This document shows positions 16,104-24,943 of a stretch of DNA of 64,000 nt, in pieces (within the stretch, counting starts at the first letter, position 1; each line of letters begins with the position of its first letter). The notes beneath the pieces are model-generated. The model saw only the letters and a list, made by a program, of their open reading frames with translations, was not told the origin of the DNA and did not search any database. The position numbers were made by a program, and so were the translations under genes. The DNA is from Kytococcus schroeteri (GTDB lineage: Bacteria > Actinomycetota > Actinomycetes > Actinomycetales > Dermatophilaceae): contig NZ_JBHLVH010000027.1 of NCBI RefSeq assembly GCF_042433515.1, positions 1 to 64,000 on the forward strand. The letters run 5' to 3'.

Positions 16104-16712
16104 TCAGTTCTTGGAGTAGAGCTCCACGATGAGCTGCTCGTTCAGAACGGTGTCGATCTGCTCACGCATCGGGCGGTCGAAGACCAGGATGCGCAGGGAG
16201 CCGGGGACGACCTTCATCCAGGCCGGGACCGGACGCTCGCCGAACACCTCGCGGGCGATCTCGAACGGCTGGGTCTCGGCGGACTTCGGGCGCACGTCGA
16301 TGATGTCGTACTTGGACACCTGGATCGACGGCACGTCGACGCGCTGGCCGTTCACCAGGAAGTGACCGTGGGTCACCAGCTGGCGGGCGGCGCGGCGGGT
16401 CGGCGCGAGGCCGGCGCGGTAGATGACGTTGTCGAGGCGGGACTCGAGGATGGTCAGCAGGTTGTCACCGGTCTTGCCGGGGAGACGGGCCGCCTCGGCG
16501 TAGTAGCGACGGAACTGCTTCTCCATGACGCCGTACATGAAGCGGGCCTTCTGCTTCTCCTGCAGCTGGGCCAGGTACTCCTTCTCCTGCGTCCGGCGAC
16601 GCCCGTGCATGCCGGGCGGGTACGGACGCGCGTCGAAGCTCTTGTCGTCGCCGACGAGGTCGACCTTGAGACGGCGGGACTTCTTGGTGATGGGGCCGGT
16701 GTAGCGAGCCAT
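16104..16712 (-). CDS. rpsD: 30S ribosomal protein S4 (uS4)
   Basis: S4 nucleates 30S body assembly on 16S rRNA and is an autoregulator in enterobacteria. The 202-aa sequence has MARYTGPITKKSRRL at the N-terminus and an S4 RNA-binding domain (about residues 92-155: SRLDNVIYRAGLAPTRRAAR, QLVTHGHFLVNGQRVDVPS). It lacks the N-terminal zinc cysteines. RBS GAAAGGA precedes the ATG; rpsK lies 17 nt upstream. Confidence 0.97.
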   Translation of the reverse strand: MARYTGPITKKSRRLKVDLVGDDKSFDARPYPPGMHGRRRTQEKEYLAQLQEKQKARFMYGVMEKQFRRYYAEAARLPGKTGDNLLTILESRLDNVIYRAGLAPTRRAARQLVTHGHFLVNGQRVDVPSIQVSKYDIIDVRPKSAETQPFEIAREVFGERPVPAWMKVVPGSLRILVFDRPMREQIDTVLNEQLIVELYSKN

Positions 16713-16729
16713 GATTCAGTCCTTTCCTC

Positions 16730-17131
16730 TCAGAACCGACGACGCTTGGGCGGGCGGACACCGTTGTGCGCGATGGGCGTCACATCGGAGATGGAGCCGA
16801 CCTCCAGGCCGGTCGCGGTGAGGGAGCGGATGGCGGTCTCGCGACCGGGGCCCGGGCCCTTCACGAAGACGTCGACCTTCTTCATGCCGTGCTCCATGGC
16901 ACGACGGGCAGCGGCCTCGGCGGCCATCTGCGCGGCGTAGGGGGTCGACTTGCGCGAGCCCTTGAAGCCGACCTGGCCGGCGGAGGCCCACGAGATCACG
17001 GCGCCGCTGGGGTCCGTGATCGAGATGATGGTGTTGTTGAACGTCGAGCGGATGTGCGCGTGGCCAGCCGCGACGTTCTTCTTGACACGACGGCGCGTGC
17101 GCGAGGCCGCGGCGCGGGTCTTGGGGGGCAT
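16730..17131 (-). CDS. rpsK: 30S ribosomal protein S11 (uS11)
   Basis: S11 is part of the 30S platform near the mRNA exit. The 133-aa protein shows HIRSTFNNTIISITD, the GFKGSRKSTPYAAQ block and the ending ITDVTPIAHNGVRPPKRRR-type tail. An AGGAG ribosome site precedes the ATG. It lies 43 nt after rpsM and 17 nt before rpsD in the alpha cluster. Confidence 0.97.
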   Translation of the reverse strand: MPPKTRAAASRTRRRVKKNVAAGHAHIRSTFNNTIISITDPSGAVISWASAGQVGFKGSRKSTPYAAQMAAEAAARRAMEHGMKKVDVFVKGPGPGRETAIRSLTATGLEVGSISDVTPIAHNGVRPPKRRRF

Positions 17132-17174
17132 GTGTACTCCTACCTAGAGCTGGGGGGTGAGGCCGAGCCGGGGC

Positions 17175-17546
<372 letters not shown>

Positions 17547-17701
17547 CGTGTTCCTTCTGGTTGTCGTGGAGGTCTGGTGCACCACCAGCCCGGTGTGCCA
17601 CTGCCTCGGATGATCCAGTGGTCCCGGTCCCCGGCCTCCACGCCGGGGGTGACGTCCCGCAGCTCTGCGGGGGTCGGGTGGTGCGAGTTGCTCAGTGCCT
17701 T

Positions 17702-17720
17702 CGCCCCCGGTGCGGGGGCG
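17702..17720 (-). promoter_or_regulatory. Hairpin between rpmJ and rpsM
   Basis: CGCCCCC and GGGGGCG pair across a 5-nt loop in the 204-nt gap between rpmJ and rpsM. A partial terminator or mRNA processing signal is possible; no U-tract is seen. Confidence 0.35.
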
Positions 17721-17750
17721 TGCGATCCGTGTCGCGTGCGGTGAGGTGCG

Positions 17751-17864
17751 TCAGCCCTGGCGCTGCTTGTGGCGCAGGTTGTCGCAGATCACCATGACCC
17801 GGCCGTTGCGGCGGATCACCTTGCACTTGTCACAGATCTTCTTGACGCTCGGCTGAACCTTCAT
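17751..17864 (-). CDS. rpmJ: 50S ribosomal protein L36 (bL36), zinc form
   Basis: This 37-aa protein is read on the minus strand as MKVQPSVKKICDKCKVIRRN and onward to a basic GRVMVIC and LRHKQRQG end. The cysteines of CDKC, the later Cys and the His form the zinc ribbon of the C+ type. It sits in its usual place between infA and rpsM. RBS GAAGGCACTGGCAC is weak. The gene is short and easily missed by automatic calling. Confidence 0.96.
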   Translation of the reverse strand: MKVQPSVKKICDKCKVIRRNGRVMVICDNLRHKQRQG

Positions 17865-17960
17865 GTGCCAGTGCCTTCGGATCGTGCGTGCACGCCCACC
17901 GGTGGGACCGGCAGGCGTGGACGGTGCGGATGGGGTGAGTGCTGAAGGGCCCGGAGACCC

Positions 17961-18182
17961 TCAGCGGTGGCGGAAGACGATGCGACCGCGGGACAGGTCG
18001 TACGGGCTGAGCTCCACCACCACACGGTCCTCGGGGAGGATCCGGATGTAGTGCTGTCGCATCTTGCCCGAGATGTGGGCGAGGACCACGTGACCGTTCG
18101 TCAGCTCCACGCGGAACATCGCGTTCGGCAGAGCCTCGACGATCGTGCCCTCAACCTCGATGACGCCGTCCTTCTTGGCCAT
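17961..18182 (-). CDS. infA: Translation initiation factor IF-1
   Basis: IF-1 occupies the ribosomal A site during initiation and helps IF-2 and IF-3. The 73-aa single OB-fold protein begins MAKKDGVIEVEGTIVEALPN and ends LSRGRIVFRHR, the standard sequence. The ATG at 18182 follows a GGAGG at a typical distance; an ATG three codons upstream at 18191 is less likely. The gap to map contains a terminator and a -10, so infA probably begins a transcription unit running infA-rpmJ-rpsM-rpsK-rpsD-rpoA-rplQ. Confidence 0.97.
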   Translation of the reverse strand: MAKKDGVIEVEGTIVEALPNAMFRVELTNGHVVLAHISGKMRQHYIRILPEDRVVVELSPYDLSRGRIVFRHR

Positions 18183-18284
18183 GTCCTCCACTACTCACTT
18201 GGTCGGCCTCCCCCCTGCTGGGTTCGGCCATAGACGACGGGCTCGTGGACCACTGGACGTGGACGCACGGGTGCCCGGCCGGTC

Positions 18285-18290
18285 AGCCTA
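18285..18290 (-). promoter_or_regulatory. Putative -10 of the infA unit
   Basis: On the minus strand the sequence reads CGTTAGGCT, containing TAGGCT (TAnnnT). It lies just downstream of the map terminator hairpin and about 100 nt before the infA start. The -35 is not convincing. Confidence 0.4.
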
Positions 18291-18297
18291 ACGCAGA

Positions 18298-18328
18298 ACC
18301 CCGCCCGGAGACGAATCCGGGGCGGGGT
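18298..18328 (-). terminator. Terminator after map
   Basis: A 12-bp stem (ACCCCGCC plus CGGA against TCCG plus GGCGGGGT, one bulged base) begins 22 nt beyond the map stop. It separates the spc-secY-adk-map unit from infA. Confidence 0.6.
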
Positions 18329-18349
18329 CGGGCTGCGTGTGGCCGGCGG

Positions 18350-19195
18350 TCAGTCCCCCAGGGGTGCGTAGCGCGCACCGGCCTCGGCCAGGCCGGCCGC
18401 TCCCCCGTCGAGCTCGGTGAGCACCCAGAGCCCGTCGGCCGTCACGGCCACGGTGTTCTCCCAGTGCGCGGCGCGGGAGGCGTCGGTCGTCACCACGGTC
18501 CAGTCGTCGGACAGCGTGCGGGTGCGCGCCGATCCGAGCGTCACCATCGGCTCCACGGCCACGGTGAGGCCCTCGGAGACGCGATCGCTCGTGCCGCGGC
18601 TGCTGAACATCGGGATCCACGGGTCCATGTGCATCTCCCGCCCGATGCCGTGACCGCCGTAGTCCTCGACGAGCCCGTAGGTGAGTCCGCGCTCCTCCTC
18701 GCGCTCCTCGAGCAGGCCCTGGATCGCGTCGCCGATGTCGAACACGCGGCCCCCGGGACGCAGCGCCCCGATGCCGTGCCACATGGCCAGGCGGGTGTCC
18801 TCCACGAGGGCGTCGATCGCCGTGTCCGCGGGCGCCCCGGGCACCACCCACGACCGGGCGGCGTCACCGTGCCACCCGTCCAGGATGGCCCCGCAGTCCA
18901 CGCTCACCAGGTCACCCGCCTCGAGGCGCCGTTCGCCGGGGATGCCGTGCACGACCTCCTCGTTGACACTCACGCACAGCGAGGCGGGGAAGCCCTGGTA
19001 GCCCTTGAAGCTGGGCACCGCACCGTCGCCGCGGATCAGGTCCTCGGCGACGGCGTCGAGCTCGGCGGTCGTGCGGCCGGGGGCCAGGGCCTGCCCCACG
19101 GCCTCGAGGGTGCGCGCCACCACCAGCCCGGCGCGGCGCATGGCCAGCACCTGCTCGGGCGTCTTGCCGGGCAGCCGCTTCCCCCGTCGGAGCAC
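18350..19195 (-). CDS. map: Methionine aminopeptidase, type I
   Basis: Map removes the initiator methionine from nascent proteins. The 281-aa protein contains the five metal ligands of the family: Asp residues in SVDCGAILDGWHGDAA, His in GGHGIGREMH, and Glu residues in AVEPM and WENTV. The GTG start at 19195 lies one base after the adk stop; family-like sequence (KRLPGKTPEQVLAMRRAG) begins directly after it. This is the end of the secY-adk-map group. Confidence 0.95.
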   Translation of the reverse strand: MLRRGKRLPGKTPEQVLAMRRAGLVVARTLEAVGQALAPGRTTAELDAVAEDLIRGDGAVPSFKGYQGFPASLCVSVNEEVVHGIPGERRLEAGDLVSVDCGAILDGWHGDAARSWVVPGAPADTAIDALVEDTRLAMWHGIGALRPGGRVFDIGDAIQGLLEEREEERGLTYGLVEDYGGHGIGREMHMDPWIPMFSSRGTSDRVSEGLTVAVEPMVTLGSARTRTLSDDWTVVTTDASRAAHWENTVAVTADGLWVLTELDGGAAGLAEAGARYAPLGD

Positions 19196-19196
19196 G

Positions 19197-19778
19197 TCAG
19201 GCCCTGCCGGTGGCCGCGTCGAGCGCCTCGTTGATGCGGGTGGCGACCTCGTCGACCTCGCCGAGACCGTCCACACGGCGCAGCAGGCCACGCTTCTCGT
19301 AGGCGTCGCTCAGCGGGGCGGTCTGCTCGGCGTACACGTCCATGCGGTGGCGGACCACCTCCTCGGTGTCGTCCACGCGGCCCTCGATCTCGGCACGCTT
19401 GAGCAGGCGCTGGACGACCTCCTCGGTGTCCACCACGAGCTCGAGCACGACGTCCAGCGACTGGCCGGTCGCGGAGAGCATCGTGTCCAGGGCCTCCACC
19501 TGGCCGAGGTTGCGGGGGTAGCCGTCCAGGAGGAAGCCCTCCTGCGCATCGGCCTGCGAGAGGCGGTCGGCGACGATGCGGTTGGTCAGCTCGTCGGGGA
19601 CCAGGCCACCGGAGGCGGTGATCTCCTTGACCTGCTCCCCCAGCGGGGTGCCGGCCTTGATGTTGGCGCGGAAGATGTCGCCGGTGGAGATGGCCGGGAT
19701 GCCGTAGCGCTCGGCGATGCCGGAGGCCTGGGTGCCCTTGCCGGCCCCGGGGGGGCCGAGGATGATCATGCGGGTCAT
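19197..19778 (-). CDS. adk: Adenylate kinase
   Basis: Adk interconverts ATP+AMP and 2 ADP. The 193-aa protein has the P-loop GPPGAGKGTQ at residues 7-16, the AMP-binding FLLDGYPRN and the LID region. It is the short-LID type without zinc cysteines, as usual in actinobacteria. The ATG overlaps the secY stop by 4 nt (ATGA), so translation is coupled. Confidence 0.97.
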   Translation of the reverse strand: MTRMIILGPPGAGKGTQASGIAERYGIPAISTGDIFRANIKAGTPLGEQVKEITASGGLVPDELTNRIVADRLSQADAQEGFLLDGYPRNLGQVEALDTMLSATGQSLDVVLELVVDTEEVVQRLLKRAEIEGRVDDTEEVVRHRMDVYAEQTAPLSDAYEKRGLLRRVDGLGEVDEVATRINEALDAATGRA

Positions 19779-21094
19779 CGGAGGAATCCTTCGTACTCGT
19801 GCTGCTGCAACTTCGACTCGATCTGCTTGACGGTCTGCAGACCCACGCCCACGACGATGAGCAGCGAGGCACCGCCGAACGGGAAGTCACCGATCGACCC
19901 GAGGCGGTCGAGGGCGAAGAGCGGGATGAGGGACAGGATGCCCAGGTACAGGGCGCCGGGCACCGTGATGCGGTTGAGCACGTAGCGCAGGTACTGCGCG
20001 GTCGGACGGCCCGCCCGGACACCCGGCACGAAGCCGCCGTAGCGCTTCATGGAGTCCGCGACGTCGTCCGGGTCGAACGTGATCGACGTGTAGAAGAAGG
20101 TGAAGAAGATGATGAGCGTGACGTAGATGGCCACGTAGATCGGGTCGGTGCTCATCTGCAGGTGGCGCGACACCCACTCCACCCAGGCCGGCGGACGGGT
20201 GCCGTCGTTGGGCGTCTGGAACTGGGCCACCATCATCGGCAGCATGAGGATGGAGCTGGCGAAGATGATGGGGATGACGTTCGCCATGTTCATCTTCAGC
20301 GGGATGTAGGTGGAGGTGCCCCCGTACATACGGCGACCCACCATCCGCTTGGCGTACTGCACCGGGATGCGGCGCGTGCACTGCTCGACGAACACCACGA
20401 CGGTCAGGATCGCCAGGCCCAGCAGCAGCACCAGGACGAACTTGTCCCAGCCACGGTCCTTGATGGCCCACAACGAGGCCGGGAAGCCGGCGGCGATGGA
20501 CGTGAAGATGAGCAGCGACATGCCGTTGCCCACGCCCTTCTCGGTGATGAGCTCGCCCAGCCACATGATGAGGCCGGTGGCGGCGGTCAGCGTGAGCACC
20601 AGGAGGCTGACGCTCCACAGGGAGTCGTCGTGCATGACGGTCGGGCACTGCATGGGCGTGCCGCCGAAGAGCTGGCTGGGGTTGCGCGCGAAGCTGATGA
20701 GCGTGGTCGACTGCAGGACCGCCAGGCCGATGGTGAGGTAGCGCGTGTACTGCGTCATCTTGGCCTGGCCCGCCGCCCCCTCCTGCTTGAGGCGCTCGAA
20801 GTGCGGGATGACCACGGTGAGCAGCTGCACGATGATGCTCGCGGTGATGTAGGGCATGATCCCCAGCGCGAAGATCGACAGCTGCAGCAGCGCGCCACCG
20901 GAGAACATGTTGGTCAGCCCGAGCAACGAGTTGCTCCCCGACCCCAGAGACTGGCACTTCTGCACCAGCTGGTAGTCGATCCCCGGGGCCGGCACGTGCG
21001 AGCCCAGGCGGAAGAGGGCCATGATGCCCAGGGTGAACAGCAACTTGCCACGCAGGTCTGGCGTCAGGAACGCCCGACCGAATGAGCTGAGCAC
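19775..21094 (-). CDS. secY: Protein translocase subunit SecY
   Basis: SecY forms the protein-conducting channel of the Sec translocase in the cytoplasmic membrane. The 439-aa sequence has ten hydrophobic segments, the plug/TM2 region with FSGGALLQLSIFALGIMPYI, and the conserved cytoplasmic loop GGFVPGVRAGRPTAQYL. The GTG at 21094, with AGGAGG immediately upstream, gives the normal LSSFGRAFLTPDLR start. It lies 190 nt after rplO, a gap that includes 35 unresolved bases. Confidence 0.96.
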   Translation of the reverse strand: MLSSFGRAFLTPDLRGKLLFTLGIMALFRLGSHVPAPGIDYQLVQKCQSLGSGSNSLLGLTNMFSGGALLQLSIFALGIMPYITASIIVQLLTVVIPHFERLKQEGAAGQAKMTQYTRYLTIGLAVLQSTTLISFARNPSQLFGGTPMQCPTVMHDDSLWSVSLLVLTLTAATGLIMWLGELITEKGVGNGMSLLIFTSIAAGFPASLWAIKDRGWDKFVLVLLLGLAILTVVVFVEQCTRRIPVQYAKRMVGRRMYGGTSTYIPLKMNMANVIPIIFASSILMLPMMVAQFQTPNDGTRPPAWVEWVSRHLQMSTDPIYVAIYVTLIIFFTFFYTSITFDPDDVADSMKRYGGFVPGVRAGRPTAQYLRYVLNRITVPGALYLGILSLIPLFALDRLGSIGDFPFGGASLLIVVGVGLQTVKQIESKLQQHEYEGFLR

Positions 21095-21243
21095 GAAACC
21101 TCCTGTGGGCCGACCCGCGGCGGCCGTCCGGTCGGGCGTGCCGGCGGGCACGACCTGCGGGTGACGTGGGCCGCCGTCCGGCGACGACCCCTGGGGCGCA
21201 CGTGGCGCCAGAAGACCCTAACACCAGCAGGGCCCCGCACCGT

Positions 21244-21278
21244 NNNNNNNNNNNNNNNNNNNNNNNNNNNNNNNNNNN
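21244..21278. other. Assembly gap (35 N) between rplO and secY
   Basis: Unresolved bases lie between the rplO stop and the secY start. The left flank holds GGGCCCCGC. A GC-rich hairpin in the missing sequence is possible but cannot be shown. Confidence 0.95.
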
Positions 21279-21284
21279 AGGACC

Positions 21285-21773
21285 TCAGCGGGTGGTGGTG
21301 GAACCGCCCGCGGCCACGATCTTCTGCTCGGCGGAGGCCGAGAACTTGTCGGCGGTCAGGTTGACCGCCACAGTGATCTCGCCGGTGCCCAGCACCTTGA
21401 CGGGCTGGCCCTTGCGCACCAGACCGGCCTCGACCAGGGAGTCGACGGTGACGTCGCCGCCCTGCGGGAAGTGCGTGGCGATCTGGTCCACGTTCACGAC
21501 CTGGTAGGTCACCTTGAACGGGTTCTTGAAGCCACGGAGCTTCGGCAGACGCATGTGCATCGGCGTCTGGCCACCCTCGAACCGCTCGGGCACCTGGTAA
21601 CGAGCCTTCGTTCCCTTGGTACCGCGACCGGCGGTCTTGCCCTTCGAGGCCTCACCACGACCCACGCGGGTCTTGGCCTTCTTGGCACCGGGGGCCGGAC
21701 GGAGGTCGTGGACCTTCAGCGGCGACTCGGTCGCCTCGGTGGTCTCCACCTCGACAGTGTTCTTGTCGGCCAT
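21285..21773 (-). CDS. rplO: 50S ribosomal protein L15 (uL15)
   Basis: L15 is a late-assembly large-subunit protein. The family core starts near residue 19 (LKVHDLRPAPGAKKAKTRVG), followed by the glycine/lysine-rich RGEASKGKTAGRGTKG and FEGGQTPMHMRLPKLRGFKN. The 162-aa length includes an acidic 18-residue N-terminal extension. It begins 2 nt after rpmD. Confidence 0.97.
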   Translation of the reverse strand: MADKNTVEVETTEATESPLKVHDLRPAPGAKKAKTRVGRGEASKGKTAGRGTKGTKARYQVPERFEGGQTPMHMRLPKLRGFKNPFKVTYQVVNVDQIATHFPQGGDVTVDSLVEAGLVRKGQPVKVLGTGEITVAVNLTADKFSASAEQKIVAAGGSTTTR

Positions 21774-21775
21774 CG

Positions 21776-21958
21776 TCAGTTCACCTCCTCCATCGTCACC
21801 AGGTGGGTGACGCTCTTGACCATGCCACGGATCTCCGGGCGGTCCTGCTTCTCGACCGTGTGGCCGATCCGCTTCAGGCCCAGGCTGCGCAGCGTCTCAC
21901 GGTGCTGCGGCTTGGCGCCGATGGCGGAACGGACCTGGGTCACCTTGAGCGTGGCCAT
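21776..21958 (-). CDS. rpmD: 50S ribosomal protein L30 (uL30)
   Basis: This 60-aa protein (MATLKVTQVRSAIGAKPQHR, with LRSLGLKRIGHTVEKQD) is the bacterial short L30. Its ATG shares one base with the rpsE stop (TGATG), a reinitiation arrangement. Confidence 0.97.
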   Translation of the reverse strand: MATLKVTQVRSAIGAKPQHRETLRSLGLKRIGHTVEKQDRPEIRGMVKSVTHLVTMEEVN

Positions 21959-22668
21959 CAGGCCCCCTCTCCGGCAGCCGCGGCGCGGGCGCGCAGCAGG
22001 GCCGCGGGAGCGACGTCCTCGAGCGGCAGGCCACGGCGCGCGGCCACGGCCTCCGGCTGCTCGAGCTGCTTCAGCGCCTGCACCGTGGCGTGCACGATGT
22101 TGATCTGGTTGTCCGAACCCAGCGACTTGGTCAGCACGTCGTGGATGCCGGCGCACTCCAGCACGGCGCGGACCGGGCCACCGGCGATCACACCGGTACC
22201 GGGCGCGGCCGGGCGCAGCATGACGATGCCGGCGGCGTCCTCACCCTGGGTCGGGTGCGGGATGGTGCCACCGATGCGCGGGACGCGGAAGAAGTTCTTC
22301 TTCGCCTCCTCGACGCCCTTGGAGATCGCCAGCGGCACCTCCTTGGCCTTGCCGTAGCCGACGCCGACGTTGCCGTCGCCGTCACCCACCACGACCAGGG
22401 CGGTGAAGCTGAAGCGACGACCACCCTTCACGACCTTGGCGACACGGTTGATGGTGACGACGCGCTCGAGGTACTGGTTGCCCTCGTCGCGACCGCCGTC
22501 GCGGCCACCGCGCCCGCGGCCGCCGTCACGGCCACCACGGTCGTTGCGACCCTGACCGCGGCCACCGCGGTTGTTGCGGTCGTTGGACCGCTCGTTGGTG
22601 CGGTCACCGGCGGTGGTCTTCTGGGCCTCCGCGCCGGTGAGCTCGCCTCCCTGCTGAGTCTCAGCCAT
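21958..22668 (-). CDS. rpsE: 30S ribosomal protein S5 (uS5) with RG-rich N-terminal extension
   Basis: S5 helps set decoding accuracy and mRNA unwinding at the entry channel. The conserved S5 domains start near residue 62 (LERVVTINRVAKVVKGGRRF) and include GNGNVGVGYGKAKEVPLAI-type sequence. The 236-aa length is longer than the usual ~200 because residues about 20-58 are a low-complexity Arg/Gly/Asp/Asn tract with repeated RGGRDGG units. Such a tract could bind RNA; its role is unknown. The gene follows rplR by 40 nt. Confidence 0.96.
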   Translation of the reverse strand: MAETQQGGELTGAEAQKTTAGDRTNERSNDRNNRGGRGQGRNDRGGRDGGRGRGGRDGGRDEGNQYLERVVTINRVAKVVKGGRRFSFTALVVVGDGDGNVGVGYGKAKEVPLAISKGVEEAKKNFFRVPRIGGTIPHPTQGEDAAGIVMLRPAAPGTGVIAGGPVRAVLECAGIHDVLTKSLGSDNQINIVHATVQALKQLEQPEAVAARRGLPLEDVAPAALLRARAAAAGEGA

Positions 22669-22708
22669 CAGAGGTCCTTTCCCTGGGTTGCACGGGTGTT
22701 CTCGGTCA

Positions 22709-23083
22709 TCACAGCGTCAGACCACCCTCACGGGCACCGTCCGCGACGGCGGCGATTCGACCGGCGTAGCGGTTGCCACCACGGTCGAACACGACGGCCT
22801 CGACACCAGCGGCCTTGGCACGCTCGGCGACGAGCTCGCCGACCTTGCGGGCCTTGGCGGACTTGTCCATCTCGGCGCCACGCAGCTCGGTCTCCATGGT
22901 GGAGGCCGACGCCAGGGTCTTGCCCTGCACGTCGTCGATCACCTGGACGAACATGTGGCGGCTCGAGCGGTGCACGGCCAGGCGCGGACGCTCGGCGGTG
23001 CCGGAGACCTTCTTGCGCAGGCGGGCGTGGCGACGGTCGCGCGAGGCGACGGAGCCCTTGGGGCGCTTCACGATCTTTGCCAT
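22709..23083 (-). CDS. rplR: 50S ribosomal protein L18 (uL18)
   Basis: L18 binds 5S rRNA. The 124-aa sequence ends with the typical VVFDRGGNRYAGRIAAVADGAREGGL and contains RPRLAVHRSSRHMFVQVID. It starts 3 nt after rplF. Confidence 0.97.
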   Translation of the reverse strand: MAKIVKRPKGSVASRDRRHARLRKKVSGTAERPRLAVHRSSRHMFVQVIDDVQGKTLASASTMETELRGAEMDKSAKARKVGELVAERAKAAGVEAVVFDRGGNRYAGRIAAVADGAREGGLTL

Positions 23084-23086
23084 GGC

Positions 23087-23626
23087 TTACTTACCAGCCT
23101 TTCCGACCTTGCGGCGGATGTGCTCGCCCTCGTAGCGCACACCCTTGGCCTTGTACGGGTCGGGCTTGCGCAGCTTGCGGATGTTGGCGGCGACCTCACC
23201 CACGAGCTGCTTGTCGATACCGCTCACGGAGAACTTGGTGGGGCTCTCCACGGCGAAGGTGATGCCCTCGGGGGCCTTCACCAGGATCGGGTGCGAGTAG
23301 CCGAGCGCGAACTCCAGGTCCGAGCCCTTGGCCACCACGCGGTAACCGGTGCCGTTGATCTCGAGGGTCTTGGAGTAGCCCTCGGTCACGCCGGTCACCA
23401 TGTTCTGCACCAGGCTGCGGCTCAGACCGTGACGGGCGCGGGAGTCGCGCTCGTCGTCCGGGCGGGACAGCTCCACAGCACCCTCGTCGTTCTTCGCGGC
23501 CGTGATCGGCGCAGGGATCGTGGTGGTCAGCTCGCCCTTCGGGCCCTTGACCTTCACGTCCTGGCCGTCGATGGTCACGTCGACACCACTGGGCACAGTG
23601 ACGGGAAGACGTCCAATACGAGACAT
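23087..23626 (-). CDS. rplF: 50S ribosomal protein L6 (uL6)
   Basis: L6 lies near the GTPase centre of the large subunit. The 179-aa protein has the duplicated L6 fold, starting MSRIGRLPVTVPSGVDV and ending with the conserved PDPYKAKGVRYEGEHIRRK. It is 26 nt downstream of rpsH, with GAAGGAA before the ATG. Confidence 0.97.
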   Translation of the reverse strand: MSRIGRLPVTVPSGVDVTIDGQDVKVKGPKGELTTTIPAPITAAKNDEGAVELSRPDDERDSRARHGLSRSLVQNMVTGVTEGYSKTLEINGTGYRVVAKGSDLEFALGYSHPILVKAPEGITFAVESPTKFSVSGIDKQLVGEVAANIRKLRKPDPYKAKGVRYEGEHIRRKVGKAGK

Positions 23627-23652
23627 TCTCTAGTTCCTTCCTCGTCCTGGGC

Positions 23653-24051
23653 TCACCAGACGTAGGCGAGGACTTCCCCGCCCACGCCCTTGGCTGCAGC
23701 CTGCTTGTCGGTCAGAAGGCCCGAGGAGGTCGACAGGATCGCGATGCCCAGGCCACCCAGGACCTTCGGCAGGTTCGTCGACTTGGCGTACACACGGAGA
23801 CCGGGCTTGGACACCCGGCGCACACCCGCGATGGAACGCTCACGGTTCGGGCCGTACTTCAGGGAGATGACGAGGGTCTTGCCGACCTCCGCCTCCTCCT
23901 CGCTCCACTCGCCGATGTAACCCTCGGTCTTGAGGATGTCGGCGATGTGGGCCTTCAGCTTCGAGAACGGCATGCGGACCTCGTCGTGCTGCGCCGAGTT
24001 GGCGTTGCGCACGCGGGTCAGCATGTCCGCGATCGGATCAGTCATGGTCAT
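23653..24051 (-). CDS. rpsH: 30S ribosomal protein S8 (uS8)
   Basis: S8 binds helix 21 of 16S rRNA and represses the spc operon in E. coli. The 132-aa protein starts MTMTDPIADMLTRVRNAN and ends with the family-typical SSGLLTDKQAAAKGVGGEVL. The first ATG (24051) is preferred as is usual in actinobacteria; a second lies two codons later. A 114-nt gap separates it from rpsZ. Confidence 0.97.
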   Translation of the reverse strand: MTMTDPIADMLTRVRNANSAQHDEVRMPFSKLKAHIADILKTEGYIGEWSEEEAEVGKTLVISLKYGPNRERSIAGVRRVSKPGLRVYAKSTNLPKVLGGLGIAILSTSSGLLTDKQAAAKGVGGEVLAYVW

Positions 24052-24165
24052 GGGCAGTCGCGCCCTTCCTCATCCTGGTTTCGCCGGGTGGAACGGGGGT
24101 CCGTTCCCGCGGCGCCGCAGCGCACCCGGGGACCTGTGATGGAGTGGAGTGGATTCAGAACGTGG

Positions 24166-24351
24166 TCACCAAGAGGACTTGGTGACGCCCGGGAGCTGGC
24201 CGGCGTGGGCCATCTCGCGCAGGCAGATGCGGCACAGGCCGAACTTGCGGTACACGGAGTGCGGACGGCCGCACCGCTGGCACCGCGTGTAGGCACGCAC
24301 GGCGAACTTCTGCTTCTTCGCGGCCTTGTTCTTCAGAGCGGTCTTCGCCAC
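24166..24351 (-). CDS. rpsZ: 30S ribosomal protein S14 type Z (uS14), zinc form
   Basis: The 61-aa protein carries the zinc ribbon CQRCGRPHSVYRKFGLCRIC and ends AHAGQLPGVTKSSW, which defines the short zinc type. The start is GTG at 24351, whose region abuts the rplE stop. A zinc-independent paralogue elsewhere in the genome is common but not seen in this window. Confidence 0.96.
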   Translation of the reverse strand: MAKTALKNKAAKKQKFAVRAYTRCQRCGRPHSVYRKFGLCRICLREMAHAGQLPGVTKSSW

Positions 24352-24352
24352 G

Positions 24353-24943
24353 TCAGTTCTCCTTGAACGGGAAGCCCAGAGCGCGCAGCAGCGCACGGCC
24401 CTCGTCGTCGGTCTCGGCGGTGGTCACGACCGTGATGTCCATGCCGCGGACGCGGTCGATCTTGTCCTGGTCGATCTCGTGGAACATGGACTGCTCCGTG
24501 AGACCGAAGGTGTAGTTGCCCTTGCCGTCGAACTGCTTCGGGGAGAGGCCGCGGAAGTCACGGATACGGGGCAGGGCCACCGACACCAGACGGTCCAGGA
24601 ACTCCCACATGCGGTCGCCACGCAGGGTGACGTTCGCACCGATCGGCATGCCCTCACGCAGCTTGAACTGCGCGATGGACTTCTTGGCACGGTTCACGCG
24701 CGGCTTCTGACCGGTGATGGTGGTCAGGTCGCGGATGGCGCCGTCGATGAGCTTGGAGTCGCGGGCGGCCTCGCCCACGCCCATGTTCACGACGACCTTG
24801 GTGACGCCGGGGATCTGCATCACGTTGGCGTAGCCGAACTCGGACTTCAGCGCGTCGCGGATCTCGGAGCGGTAGCGCTCCTTCAGACGGGGCGCCGGGC
24901 GCTCGGCCGCGGTCTGCTCGGTCATCTCGGTGGTCTCACTCAT
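24353..24943 (-). CDS. rplE: 50S ribosomal protein L5 (uL5)
   Basis: L5 binds 5S rRNA and contacts P-site tRNA. The conserved region starts near residue 19 (RLKERYRSEIRDALKSEFGY) and includes KVVVNMGVGEAARDSK and GMDITVVTTAETDDEGRALL. The N-terminal 18 residues are a polar extension. Its ATG overlaps the rplX stop by 4 nt. Confidence 0.97.
   Translation of the reverse strand: MSETTEMTEQTAAERPAPRLKERYRSEIRDALKSEFGYANVMQIPGVTKVVVNMGVGEAARDSKLIDGAIRDLTTITGQKPRVNRAKKSIAQFKLREGMPIGANVTLRGDRMWEFLDRLVSVALPRIRDFRGLSPKQFDGKGNYTFGLTEQSMFHEIDQDKIDRVRGMDITVVTTAETDDEGRALLRALGFPFKEN

Noticed and set aside
22450..22620. The repetitive RGG-coding tract of rpsE as a CRISPR or tandem-repeat locus
   Set aside because: It is in frame inside rpsE, with irregular codons and no spacer structure.
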